A DNA stretch of 64,000 nucleotides from Camelus bactrianus (lineage: Eukaryota; Chordata; Mammalia; Artiodactyla; Camelidae): contig NC_133548.1 in NCBI RefSeq assembly GCF_048773025.1, positions 34,844,001 through 34,908,000 of the forward strand. Direction: 5' to 3'. The notes beneath the pieces are model-generated. The model had not been told where the DNA came from. It was given only the letters and a program-made list of their open reading frames with translations, and ran no database searches. Positions within the stretch are counted from its first letter, which is position 1; each line of letters begins with the position of its first letter. Positions 1 through 13,000 of the stretch are shown here, piece by piece. Both the position numbers and the translations under genes were made by a program.

Positions 1-913
1 GAGAAAGGGACTTCATGATGACTGCCAGTTTGAAACAATGTCACAAGCTTAACATTACTCTCTACTCTTCAGCACTTTGGCTGTCTCTTCCCAATTAAGT
101 CAGTTTCTCTCCTCTAAACACATCATAGTCATATTCCAGGCTCTGATTCCCTTGTCCAACAGCCTAACAGTTTCATCTTGCACCATGAGTGTGCTTTAAA
201 ATAGACTGCTCGTGAGATATGCGGTGAGCCTTCAAATCCCTAGAGGACTCCAGGTCACCTCTGCAGCACTCCTGGCCTCTGGATCCCGATAAATATGACA
301 GGGAGATAAGCTTCAAAGCCTGATCGTTTGTAGCATAAGATGATGGCCTTCCTACAAATACCCTCATTTTCAACTGAGGACAGGATTTATACAACCAATG
401 CTCTGGGGAGAACACATCCCAAACCTGAAAAACTAGCTTTTCCCTGACATTGGTGGGCACATTTAAACACAGAGCTGTAAGAATTACTTGTAGTAGAAAG
501 CCAGGCTGAAAATCCTGGCAAAGCTCATAACAGAACGCTTTCTACAGAGAGTTCTGTGGCCGGCTCTCTCAGCCACGTGCTTCGTTATCTCACACTGACT
601 TCATGCCAGCAATATGCAGTCTTGTGACCATGTGGCTTGAGTGAAGAGATTCCCCACTCTGGCAAAACTTCAAAGTCACTTACTGTTTGTGCTGAGTCCA
701 GGAGACTAAATCCCAAATTCTTACCACCTTGGGGCTCATGACCTTATCACTCATCTCCTGTCACTGAGGCGTCCAAGAAAGAAGAGGTTCAACTCTACCA
801 GATGGCCAGTTAGAGGACGGCAGCATAGTCATAGGTGGTGACCTTAGGTTGGGAAACCCACGGCTAGGCCAGCACCTTCCACAGACCCAGAGGGCAGAGT
901 AGGTCTCACTTAC
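1..913 (-). other. ZDHHC13: ZDHHC13 intron 16 (incomplete at window edge)
   Basis: The minus-strand intron starts with GTAAGT at 913 and runs off the left edge. I looked for the terminal exon's C-terminal residues on the minus strand and did not find them. No clear repeat was recognised. Confidence 0.8.
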
Positions 914-1011
914 TTGTATGGCGTCCTCCTGAGGGACAGCGTCTGTTTCATATGCCTGCTCTGCTTCAGCAGGCTGGTCTTCTCATGGGAGGTCAGGCCC
1001 AGAAAAGCAAT
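914..1011 (-). CDS. ZDHHC13: ZDHHC13 exon 16 (residues 545-577): cytosolic tail
   Basis: The exon is 98 nt, with a CTTTTTCAG acceptor and a GTAAGT donor. It encodes [20 protein letters not shown] and [16 protein letters not shown] at 551-554 occupies the place of the TTxE motif of DHHC enzymes. It ends AA, which should complete to Asn577 in the terminal exon outside the window. Confidence 0.96.
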
Positions 1012-4000
1012 CTGAAAAAGAAGATTGGAAGCTACATGAAAAATACCACTATGTTGAGGCTCCATCACTCTTAGCAGTGCACCACAGGACACTGGCAAAC
1101 ATTCAGTTCTCCCTCAAAGACGACATCACCCAGCCTTCCAACCAAGGATCATGGTGAGGGCAAGGATTCAGCAGCTCTAAACTAGACTACCCTATGTGTA
1201 TCTTAGTCACTGGGCATTTTTTTTTTTGATTGTCTGATTATTACTAACCTTCAAGAAAGCACAGTGCATTGACTTAGAGTCATGAAATGATTGCTTCAGC
1301 CATGGCTTATGGTCATATTTAGATTCTCAACACATTCAGTATTCAACTTTCAGATGAATGAAACAATATAACATCAGTATTAGCGTAATTATCTTAACCT
1401 GTGTATGTTTCTTAGTGTGTCTTTGAAAAGCACCAAATAAAAGAGTTAATCTGAAGTGAAGAACATTTAAATCCATAAATTTGTGGTAGGGTAATACTTA
1501 AGGTAACTTAAACAACTCCCAAATGATTAGAACCCATATTATTCACTGAGATATCTCATCTAATTCTCAAAACAACCAAACATCAGGTTCCTTATATGCA
1601 AATCAGAGATTATCCAGGCATCCTCATCAGATTGTCTACGGATCTGAGATAATGTATTTAAAATATTCAGTGCAGAGGCTGATAGAGATACTAACTGGTC
1701 CAAGGCTGCACAGCTTAGAAACCGGCAGAACTGGGACAGACACCTCAGTCAGTGTGAGAATAAAACCCAGGGTCCTTGTCAGCAGTCTACAGTCAAAGTG
1801 ACTCATCTACACACTCAGGAAATAAAAGTCTTCAAATAACTGGATTTTATTTGACTTTACTTTCAATTCTTATATTTAGAAACTCTCCAAAACTTTGAGT
1901 CCACTTTTCTGCCTTAGAGAGTATAGACATATATACTAAAAATTAAGGATATTTTAGTCTCAAATAACTTGTTCTAAGAGTCCAGGAAAGAAGAAAAAGA
2001 ATTAGAATTGATGTCTCAAATCTTAGATTCTACTTCTAACTCCACCTCCTACTGAGCCTTATGACCATAAACAAGAACTCAGTATCTCTTAGGCATAGTT
2101 TTCTCATCCATAAAATGGAAACACTATTTTGGCACAGTCTGAATCTCAAGCGTTTGTGAAGCAATAGATGGGAAGGTGATTTGGAATATGTAAAGCATGT
2201 ATAAACATTAGATATTATAGATGATCATAATTAATATTATTAATGACTGATACTAACATCCATTCTTACTGTCTGAGTCTGTAGATATCGAATAGGAGAT
2301 AAGGATGAATATTTAGAAACCGCAGTTCAGTCAGTATTATTAATTAATTCCTTTCCTTAGAAATTTTTTCCTTTTTCTTACTTTATTTTTGTATTATTAT
2401 TGCAGAATTGGTTACTTGCCCATGAAAATGGAATACATTGTGCTTTTGTCGAGTAATGTTCTAATTATCAGAGGTCTGGCGGTAATTGGCTCATACTGAT
2501 CATGGCTGTCCATTCTATGAAGGCAGGCCATAGCAACAATGAGAATTAGGTTATGCTCATAAAGGCAGGCAGGCAGGCAGCAGGGAAGGGATAGAAGCTT
2601 CAGAGAAAACTGAAGGTGGAGGCTACCGCCTGGAGTGTGAACTTTCTAATGGTCATGACCTTCTCTGCAAGTGTAATTACCATGTCCATTGGTTAGTGAT
2701 GTATCTTTCCTTCCTTCCCCACTTCTATCTACTTATGTACTGCATAATAATAAGGATAACAAACAGGGCTGGAAAAAGTGAGGGAACATAATCATCTCAC
2801 ATTTGCACAATTGTTTACAGTTTATACCATGCTTTCACACACCATATAACTTTATTGTATGATGGAAAAAGCCCTTGAATGGACTGTCAGAAGACCTAAG
2901 TTTCCAGCTCTCATTTTTGCCATTCACTGGGTGACCCTGAGCAACTCAATTCACCTCTCTGTACCTCTATCTATGAAATAAGGTGGTTAGATTAGATAAC
3001 TCCTACACCAACAACTTATTATTCTAAACTTTAAACCATCCTGTGAGAGTAGATAGGCATTACTATCCCCATTTTATAGACAAGGAAACTGCAATTCAGG
3101 AGTCAAATGACATGCCTAGACCCACAAAGTGACAAAGGTGGAATCTGAATCTAAGTCTTCTGATCTGAAATTCAAGTCTTTCTACCTCACTCTGGGTTAT
3201 TAGAAATTTTACTCAAAGGCATTGGAACAAAAGAAATAAATACCTGAAAGAGCTGATTTATTAATAAAAATGTTGACCATGAGAAATGGAAACTTGCCAA
3301 CATGAAGATATATAAGACCCAAGGGGAACAAGCCACAATCTGATTGAGGTAGGTCCACAGTCCATCTTCTTTGAATGTTGTAGCACAATGATTTGACCAA
3401 TCTGTGAATTCACAAAAAAGGAACCCATTATTTAAAAAGGCAGCAAACCAGTGATCATTCTTCACAAAGATTAAAACCACTGCAGTTCTATTTAGGAAAT
3501 AGAGAAAGTAAGACATGATGGCATAGGTCAGAACTCAACTTTAAGATTTTATCTTTCAAATGCTAGCTCAACAAAGATTTAAACAAAAAAAGGCATCTGT
3601 TAAGGCTATGATAATATCGTGCTGGTAGTTGGCAATGAAGTAATAAAAGCAAAAAACGCCCATAAAACCATCACTAAAATCAGCATATTCAGCATAAAAT
3701 GCACTTGCCATAAGTTAATTGTTCAAGAACTTGGTAACTGAGAGTGATTATTTATTTAATAAATATTTGTCCTAGAAAATTATCTTATCCATGTTACGGC
3801 AACTTACGGGTCAATTACAGAACTGAATATAAACCTTTATCAAGGGTTCAGATCAACAGGCCATTGCTGTGGGCACAACATATCCTATTAGCACCTAGAT
3901 ACCATTGGAACACGACCTAACAACATTTACAGTTATTGAGTGTACATCTGCATTGGTATCGTAATTAATCCCACAGCGGGAAAAAAGCCAGGTGAGGGAA

Positions 4001-7000
4001 CTCATGAGACAAGACACCCCTAAGAAAAAGATAGAGAACACGATTCATATGGTCTCAGCTCAGTTTCTCCCCAGGAATATCTACTTATATACCAATCAAC
4101 AGTGAGGCCTTCACTATGGCCTTCATGATACTGACCCCATAACTCATGCAGCCAAGAGCAGCAGTAAGGAGAATACAGGTAGGAAGCAGCAGAAATAAGG
4201 GGACAAGTTTTCAAGGTTAAGTAAAATCAATGAATTTAAATAGGTATCATGGCCATTCATAAAGGACAAATTATTCTTGAAATCAGAATTGCATAGATTT
4301 GCACCTTGAGGTTTAATAAACGTCTCTGATAATTTGGTAAGTAGTTTTAGACACTTTCCCAAAGTAGCACTTAAGAGCTCTTGGGACAGGAAGAAAATGA
4401 GTCTATAACTTTACTACCAATTGTCTGTCCATTTAAGCCCTAAAAATCTTTTTTTTTTTTTAACTTTTTGAGTCTCATCAACCATTTCTCATGAATATAT
4501 ACCAGAAGCAATCTAAGGGCAATCATCATAGAGTAACAATTAAGGTAAAAAAAAGTTAAGGGAAGTTACACTCTCTTTAGAGCTTCTCACTAGGACAGCA
4601 AAGAAAGATGCATTCCATGTACCTGATATGACAAAAAAAGAATATAATTTCCAACAGCAGGCAGAGAAAACAGCTGCTGAGGGGGAAAGAATATCTACTT
4701 TCAGCTTATGGATTTCTACTGCTCCTTTCTGAGAATTTTTTTGATAACACAGCATGACTCTGAAACTGAAATTTTCATAGGACTGATTTCAGATTTATCA
4801 AAGATAGGGCTGCAAATGGCCACATATACTCTCTTATGCAATATAACACTTAATATGTATTAATAATACATTCTTATCAGGTAGTCATTGGCTAATGATA
4901 TCGCTCCAGGTCATTTTCATCTTGGTAAATAGCTCTGAAAGTTACCATGTTTTTTCTAACAATGATCCAAAAATCTTTCTCCCTGTAACTTGCAGGATGC
5001 TGACACTTTGAGTTACTTACTGCCTATCCTGAAAACAGACCTCACAAAAGAGGAAAATGGATGGAGGCTGCACGGAGCCAGAGTAGCTGGAACTGTATCA
5101 CACAGGGAGGCGGGTGTACAGCACCATTCTAGCACCAGGAGCATTCATGATAAACAAAGAAGGTGGTATGACAGCACAGCCTCTCTTTAGGAAAATGGGG
5201 CAAAAGTTCCTTTTTCCTATCTGTGAAATAATGATAAATGACATGATGTCCTCATTCAGTGTAAAGAAATACTGTCAGAATATAATGGGATAAAAGTAAC
5301 AAAATATGTTCAGCTAGTCTATACAGTTGTAAGTGAATGTACAGCGGGACTGTTTCTAAGAAACAAAACATAATGTAAAAATTGGTTGAGAGTCAGAGAA
5401 TAAAGGCAAAGAGGAGGGAAGAACAAATGTATGCAACTTGGAAAGAATGAATGTGATGGAAAATTACTTCTGTCCTTATCAATACAGTCTTATGCTGGAC
5501 ATAGACAACAAACAAAGGTGACTATTTTTAGCGAAGAGAGAGAATGGGGAGAGACAAGAGTGGTGTAAAATCTGGCTCCTCTCCCTGAAGATCAAGTCCA
5601 AGGGACAAGTGGGTCCCTGAGCCAGCTTAAAAGGGTTTTCCAGGAATATGCTTTATTGTCTGGCCTTAAAAGGGCAGCTCTTTCAACAGAAAAAAGCATT
5701 GTCAAAAAATCTTTTATTTCTTACTACAGGACATAACCTAAGAGGTTTTAAAATTCCAATGCTCAGGAACACTGATGGCCTTTGACAAGAACTGAGATCA
5801 GGGATCACAACCTTCTGACTCAGGTCCACTGGAGATAGTGGCATTTGCACTGAGCTACAAAAGCTTTCCCTAGTGATTGGAGACACCTAAGGTATCTGGT
5901 GGGAAAGGGGCTGACAAGGTAACTGAGGCCCTCTCCATGTCTTTGGAAGGGCTAAAAATAGACCATTTCCTAAATATTAATTAACAATCTCTAAAAATGA
6001 AACCCTAAACAAAACTTGTAATACTGGATTTTTCTGGGGAGGGTAACTGGGAGGTTAGGGGACAGCACCAGAGGAATTATCTTCCAAAAACTAAACAAAA
6101 TTTAAACTAGAGAAAAGTCGGTGGGTGAGGGGCTGGGCGGAGATGGGTGTTTAAGGAGCAGTAGGGTTTGGGATGCTAAAGGGAAAAGAAAAAATGTACT
6201 AAAAAACTTTTGACGTCTTTCTGAATCATTCCAGATTTTAGTTCAAGCAACAGATTAGTGTTCTACTGGCAAAATTTAAGACTTGAGCATAACAGGAGGG
6301 TGGATGGAAACGGATTAGTAGTGAAGCCTCTGCCTCTAGAATACAATTCTTCTAAAACTTTAATACATAAATAATGAGCAGTTAAATAAAGTCAAAATAA
6401 ACTACGAGCAGTGTAAGTTTTTCCAGTTAGGTAACCTAGTCCAAGGTTTGAAAAGCAAAGTCATGCAATTCTTCAGAGCTAACCAAAATCCTTCCTGCTT
6501 CAATTTAAACCCTGTTCTTAGTCGATCACCTTGGAATAGCTCAGTGTCACTTCGTACATGAGATTCCTCAGCGCCCTTTCACACTGCTACTGAGCAGTCA
6601 GTTTCCTTTCTCAGGGATACAGAATAAGTATCTAATGTTTTCTTCCAAGTTACTATTTCCAACCTTTGAATAATTGTTCTAGTTTTCCCATCAGGTCTTG
6701 AGCTGTGACTTGATATTTGTTAAATGGCACGAGCTTTCTGAGTTTTGTTCCTTAATTACTGTGACCACCTCCCTCCTCCCTCAACCTCTCTACTACCATT
6801 TTTTACCCCTATTTTATTTACTTATCACTTCCATTGCTTTATACTTGAGCAACTGATTTTTACTCATTCCAAAGTAAAATGGGGGATAAATCTGCACTTA
6901 CCTTAAACAAATCTCTATTTTTGACCAATTCTCAAATTTATCAAGGTCACTTTAGAGTACAATCTCTTCTGAAGTACTGACAACTAACCTCTTCTAGCAT

Positions 7001-10000
7001 TTCCTGCAGCTTTCCAATGCTGAGAAAGTCTTACAGGCATCCATTTCATTTTTATTAGGCATGGTTTATAGTCACCCAGCCAATACGTGACATATAAGGG
7101 TTTACAAGAAAAAGTATGTGTGAGTGTGGGTGCATAAACTTGCTATAAGAAAAATGTATACTTACAGATGAAAGATTCATATATAATCCAGTCACACACA
7201 ACGGAAAGGAAAAATAGGAAGAATATGTAATAGTGATGGTTGCCAAAACCTATATCAAAAAGAAAAACAACATATTTAATACTTTCTTACAACAATTTTC
7301 CAGATTAAGACCTTATTAACCACTTCCCTGTCAAAAATCTCCACCAAAGTAAAAAAGAAATAAACCAATGCTTTGCTTTTAAACACAACTAAACCAAAGC
7401 CAGACAGCTCTGATATGTCATGCTCAGCTGTCCATGTTAACTAAACTACTAGTTATTCACCAACTTCCTAAAAGAAGACACTTCTTCTGGACAGAACAAA
7501 GTTTACTAAGCACATATGGCTCTAGGATGGCCTATACAGTGCTGGAGGGAGGGGAGTGGGCAGGATTTTGGGCAAATCATACACTGTCTCTTCCTTCCTT
7601 CCATGTAACAAGTTTATGTAAGTAAAACTTCTGGACATCAAGGATTGACTTGGTCTCAGGAACAGACAAAATGAATCTGAGGGGCAGCACTAAACAGATA
7701 TGTTGCAGGAGACTGGACACAGCAAAGAGGGGCAACCTGCAGCCTGGGAAAGGTCTACGGAAGCAAAGAAGGGGTGAGCCATGCCCCCTGTGGTATGTGC
7801 CACACTCTTGATGCCGGAGATGACAGCACTTTGATGCTAATGACACAAAAGCTCCTCAGCTACCATCATGTTCCCACTTTCTCCCGAGGTAGCAAAGCCC
7901 AGCAGAAGAAGCAACTGGACTCAGGAGACCCAGATTTACGAATGACAAGCTGTGTGACTACAGGTATGTCAATTTCTCTGATTCAGTGTTCTTATTTGTC
8001 ACAGGGGGACAAAATCCCTTCTACTTCACAGGCCTGTGGCAACCAAAGCGGATGATGCATGTGAAGACACCATGTAAATGCAGTGTAAGAGAAGTGTGTG
8101 GTCTCATACTATTGTTTCTCCACTGCCATTCAAGGCTGCCTGTTATGACACCAATCATCTCATCTTTACGGTGGGATGGGGTCCATGAAGCCTGGGGGCC
8201 CAGGAATGATCTCTTCACCTGTCCTCTAGGAACAGTAGAGAACATCAGAATGCACTGAGGAAACCTGTCTGAGCTGATGAAACCTTTTGTTCATCGGGAT
8301 TATAAAAGCACATTCTCTCCTGAAGACCCATGACATAGTTCCTCTGAAGTTCCTCATAATAAAGCCCCAGCTTTACTGTGACGGGTCAGAGCAAACCCAG
8401 GGCTGCAGATCAGGACAAAGAATATTCCCTGGGCAGAAGGCAATCCCCAGCTCTGCTGTCTCTGATTCTAGCTCCTACCTGAGCCTTGGAGGCAATTAGA
8501 GAAGGTGAATGAGGGACAAGACACAAAATACAGAAAGAACTTGCTATTTGGAAGACTGATGCTACTAAAGTGACCTCAAGCAAATAATCTGACGTTTTAT
8601 ATATTTACAACTCTAAAATGGAGAGAATACCAACCTCTGATGATCAAACAGGATATTATATGTGAAGGTGCTTTATAAATGCTAAAATACTAAACAAATG
8701 ACATTAATTATTATTATCAACATCAACAGTCAGTTTTCCCAAAGTGTAAAACAACAGAGATAATTCTCTGGCAAGGAAGAGCTACAGAATGGACCCCTTA
8801 AAATGTCTTTCCACTTTTTCTGAGTCACACCCATAACTAAATATAGCTAAACTTCAAAATGGCCAATGAAAACTTGACTCTCTCACCAATGCACCGTCCA
8901 GTCCACAGGCAGTGTTGATCGTATCGAGCCACACAGGAGTTACACACATGGCAATGGAGTGACCTTAACGGCTTCCTGATCTAAGGGGGTAATTAAGAGA
9001 AATCCAAGCAAAAATCAGAGTCTCAAAGTGGTAACAAATCACAAGCAAAATCTTATTCCTAAATCGTAAAGGCACTGGCACAAATAATCCTAAATAGAGC
9101 ATCAGTTCACATAGAGGCTCTGGAATGCCTTATTACTGTTTTCTTTCACATGTATCTTTTAATGAGACCAACACTAAAGTGGATCTGAATTCCAGAGCCT
9201 ACTGACACTGACTGAGGGAAATGAGGCAGCACCTCAGAGCAGAATGAGAACTGCACCAAGGAAAAGGGAACCCAAGTTACATTTCTGGCTCTGCCAATAA
9301 TCTGGGGAAAGTTATTTCTTCCCTTTAGGCTATGAATCCTCAGTTGCTAAATTAAAGGTTTCAATAAGTGGTTTCTAGGGTCCTCATGAACCTCCAACTC
9401 CAAGTTAGTTCTAATATATGCTTCATGGCAGGACAAAGCAAATAAAACAAAGACATTAACCACAGGCAATTTCAAGAGATTATAAACATCATTCTCCCAT
9501 ATATTCAAGGCAGAAAATTGTTGACAGTAATGCAAAAATTAAACAAACAAATTTTACACCTGGTAAAAAGAAAGGTGTATAAAGATACCATGAAGATTTG
9601 ACAAATGCTTACATACGCGATGTAACCAAGAATCTGCTTTTACTATGGGAAAAACAAATTATAAAGAAAAGACTCACTCACAAGACATGATGTACAAAAT
9701 GTTCTAAAGTCCAGAGAGCCGGTCTCTGCGAGAGTGATGATATTCTGAAAGACATCAAGTGTGAACTTAATGCTTACGTTTTACTGGGGAATGGATGATG
9801 CCTGGTTATATACCATTCTCACAGCTCTCTCCAAACTGAGGTAGCTAGAAAAGCAATTAGGAAGGCTTGCCATCTTATAATTCTGTGCTTGAAATATGTG
9901 ACTTTTCAAGGTTGCATTTTCAACCATAGCCAATAAATTAGAATGTACAGAAACTACACCCCTACTTCCCGCCATGAATGGCAACAATCTCCCAGCCCTA

Positions 10001-13000
10001 ATCTGCTAGAGAAAAATAAATACACACATATACACTCATAAAGAGGAAACAAAAAACACCTGTATACATCAGAACTAACGGTTATAAGCACCAAAGGCAC
10101 AGCCTTTCAGTAACATTAGCTTTAAGTAACAAAGAAGACAACAGAGCCTCCCCAAATTCTAAATGTTCACGAGCAATGGAAGACACACCGTATCATCTGA
10201 CGTCTTCCTCACGTCCGAGGAAAAGAAGGGGCATCTCTTTAGCCAGTAAGGAGAAGGACTCCCCTTAGCCCCTGCCTAGATACCCTCCATGTGTTTGATG
10301 GGGGAACTTAAGCTAAAAAATCATTATGTAAGTATTATTACAAAGAAGTAGGAGCTTATATCTACTGATGGAAATTGTATCTGAAAAAGCCTTGGTAGGA
10401 TATTACTGTAATAGAAAATAAAAATATTTTTTAAACTTTCATATAAATAAGCATGACAGCGGAGAAATCTCATTTTGCTGATTTAATCAACATTCATGTC
10501 ACATCTATTAGGTGCCAGGCACTGGAGATGCAGCCCTGGCAAAAACCAACATGGCTGTGACCTTCTGTAGTTTACATGCCCTCCTATTTTAAAAAAAAGT
10601 CAGTAATATTACAAAAAAAACTCACCATTTTCTTTTCTTCTTCAGAAGCCTTAGTGAAGCCTGGATCAGTGGCCCAAGTCTTGTAGAAAAAGTAGAGGAA
10701 AGCTGTTATGCTGAAAATGAAAACAAAATAGACAGGGGTGCCACCTAGATGTTAAAGCCAAGTTAAGGAACATATCAGACTTCCAGTAAAAATAGCATAA
10801 TTATGATGTAAGCAAATTTTATCACTGGTGCCTAAGAATCTCTTTCCCTACATTCTAGCCTCACCTTCCCTTATGTACACACAACCCTACCCTCAAAGCT
10901 GGCCCTATCCTATGTTCTAATCCTATAGGAATTGGCTCATAGTTGGCTAATAATTAATCTCTTCTCATTAGTTGAAACTCATAAAATGTTGATAGGAATA
11001 GTTGCAATATATGAAGAACCTCCTAAAAACTGAAAAACCTTCCAGATCCAAATAAGTTAATTTCTAATGGTGTAACTGTGGCTTTCCTGTGAGTATCTAA
11101 AACAATATTTTTCGATCATTTCACCAAAATCATTAAAAAAAAACCCAAACCATTTAATTCAGAGATTCCAACTAAAAATATTTCCCTATATATTAGATAA
11201 ACGCTTGCAAAACTTTCCTACTGTAAAGTTTATAGTATAACTTAATCCTCGTAATTGTATTAGGTTGAGTTAATCTAGAAACAAAAGAAAATGCTCTCCT
11301 TGCAAAGTGATTACAGATCAAATATCATCTGGAAAGGCAGATATTATGAACAAATTAAGATAAAATGATTCAAGGGTAAACATTACCCACTTTGAAGGGT
11401 TTCTGAAGTGGTACAAATTCTTTGTATAGGAAGTAAAATTTTGTTCCAGGGGAAGATATATGGATGCGCAATAATAGACCAATACACCACGAGTAAACAG
11501 TTCTCCTTGCCCAGTTTAAGTCATTATTGACACAGGAACTGTATCTGCCTTCCAAGGTTTTGCTAAGATGTCTTGTGCCAAACTTCACAGTGGAAAAGGT
11601 GGCCATAAAATACACTCTAAACCCTTGCTATTCAAAGTGTGGTCCACGGACCCATGCACATTATAGTTTGAAAAGCACTCCTCTAATCCACAAAAACTAG
11701 CACAATCACATCTGGTTCAGGGAGACAGGAACAAATCTTGTTGGTTTAGCTTATCAGTTTATCTGCAGGTGGGCCTGCAGGGGTTTAAGAAAGAGATAGG
11801 CTCTGAAAAAGTTATGTGAAATTGAAATTTTAATTCCCATAAAATTCTGATCAACACACATGACACAGTGTCAAAAATATATTCAGTTGAATCATATGAT
11901 AATCTCACATTGAGTGGACTGAATTTAGGGCTCCTGTTCTGAATAACCTTCAAAACAAATCCCAGGAGAATCCATGGACTCTCACCTTTCAAGTAAGCTG
12001 CATTGTACTACATTCCTTCACAGAAAATCCAGACATTCCTTGCTTTCGTGCCCTTGCTTTGTGTGGTTCATTGCCCTCAAGTGCTCCTGACTTCCCCTCA
12101 TTTACTCCTAAAACCACACTTTCAGGATGTCCAAGTCCTAACTGCCTTCAAGGCCTGACTTATACCCTCCCTCCCCTTTAGGTCTTTCCTGATTCCCTAC
12201 AGAAAAGGATTCTCTCCCTTCCCTGCACCTAAGAATGGTTATTCTACGGCACTTAGCCTGGTTATAGTTATTGTGGACACCTCAGCCTCCCCTGTTAGCT
12301 TGTGACCCTTCTGAAGTTAAAAAATTTCTTGACGTGGATCTAAAATCTGCCTTTTGGTATCTTGGACTAACTGGTTTTCCTTCTTTAGCTCCTTTTTCTA
12401 CACTGTAGGTGTACATTATGGCTGTCTTATAGATATACCCTACAGAAGCTGATTCCTCTTCTGTCCAATAAATTGAGTGCTCATTCTGTACAATGTACTG
12501 GCTTCCAAATGACAGGCTTCCAAACACTAGAAATCAGAAGGCAGAGCTCACACCTCCATGGTAAGCAGCAGCAGCATTTCTCATACAACACGGTTTTCTG
12601 GGTACGTTTCTCTGTTCCTGCTCACACTTGCCATTGTCTCTTTTAAAAGAACAGAATTTGAAACAGAGCAATTTTTTTTTTTTTTGCTTGGACACTCAAA
12701 TGCTCCTTATCTATCAGTGGACACATTAGCTTCCTTGAAAGCTGCAGCACTACCCACACTGAACTTGTAGTCAAAGCCCCTCCGGCTCTTCTTCACTTGA
12801 CCCAAAGCTATGTCATTCTCACCACAGTGTGTGTTTCTACACCCTGATTCTCTGAAACCCAGTATGTAAGACTTCACATGTATGCATCCTTCTTAAACTT
12901 AAACCAGTTATAGCTGGAATAAAAAATGTAATATTCAGTGGTTCACCATCTCTTTCCTGATTCTTAATCTTACTTCCAAACTCATCAGTAAGGTCCTGTC

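Larger units (their letters stand above)
1012..3243 (-). other. ZDHHC13: ZDHHC13 intron 15
   Basis: This 2.2-kb intron contains MIR-type relics (2020-2215, 2872-3000, 3030-3190), a possible weak one at 1520-1790, and a short AGGC tandem repeat at 2563-2580. The rest is AT-rich with no recognised feature. Confidence 0.8.
7250..8886 (-). other. ZDHHC13: ZDHHC13 intron 13
   Basis: A 1.6-kb intron with two plus-oriented MIR-like relics (about 7905-8080 and 8560-8720). The overlapping small open frames at 7577-8260 follow from locally higher G+C and have no recognisable product. Confidence 0.75.

Noticed and set aside
3187-3516. 109-codon open frame taken as a small gene
   Set aside because: Only its middle (3244-3401) is real, as ZDHHC13 exon 15; the ends are intron.
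10742-10749. GT-AG acceptor TAG|GTGGC for exon 11
   Set aside because: It would need a GT donor after exon 10 that does not exist in frame, and it loses residues present in the human protein; the AC site 9 nt upstream fits both frame and U12 signals.
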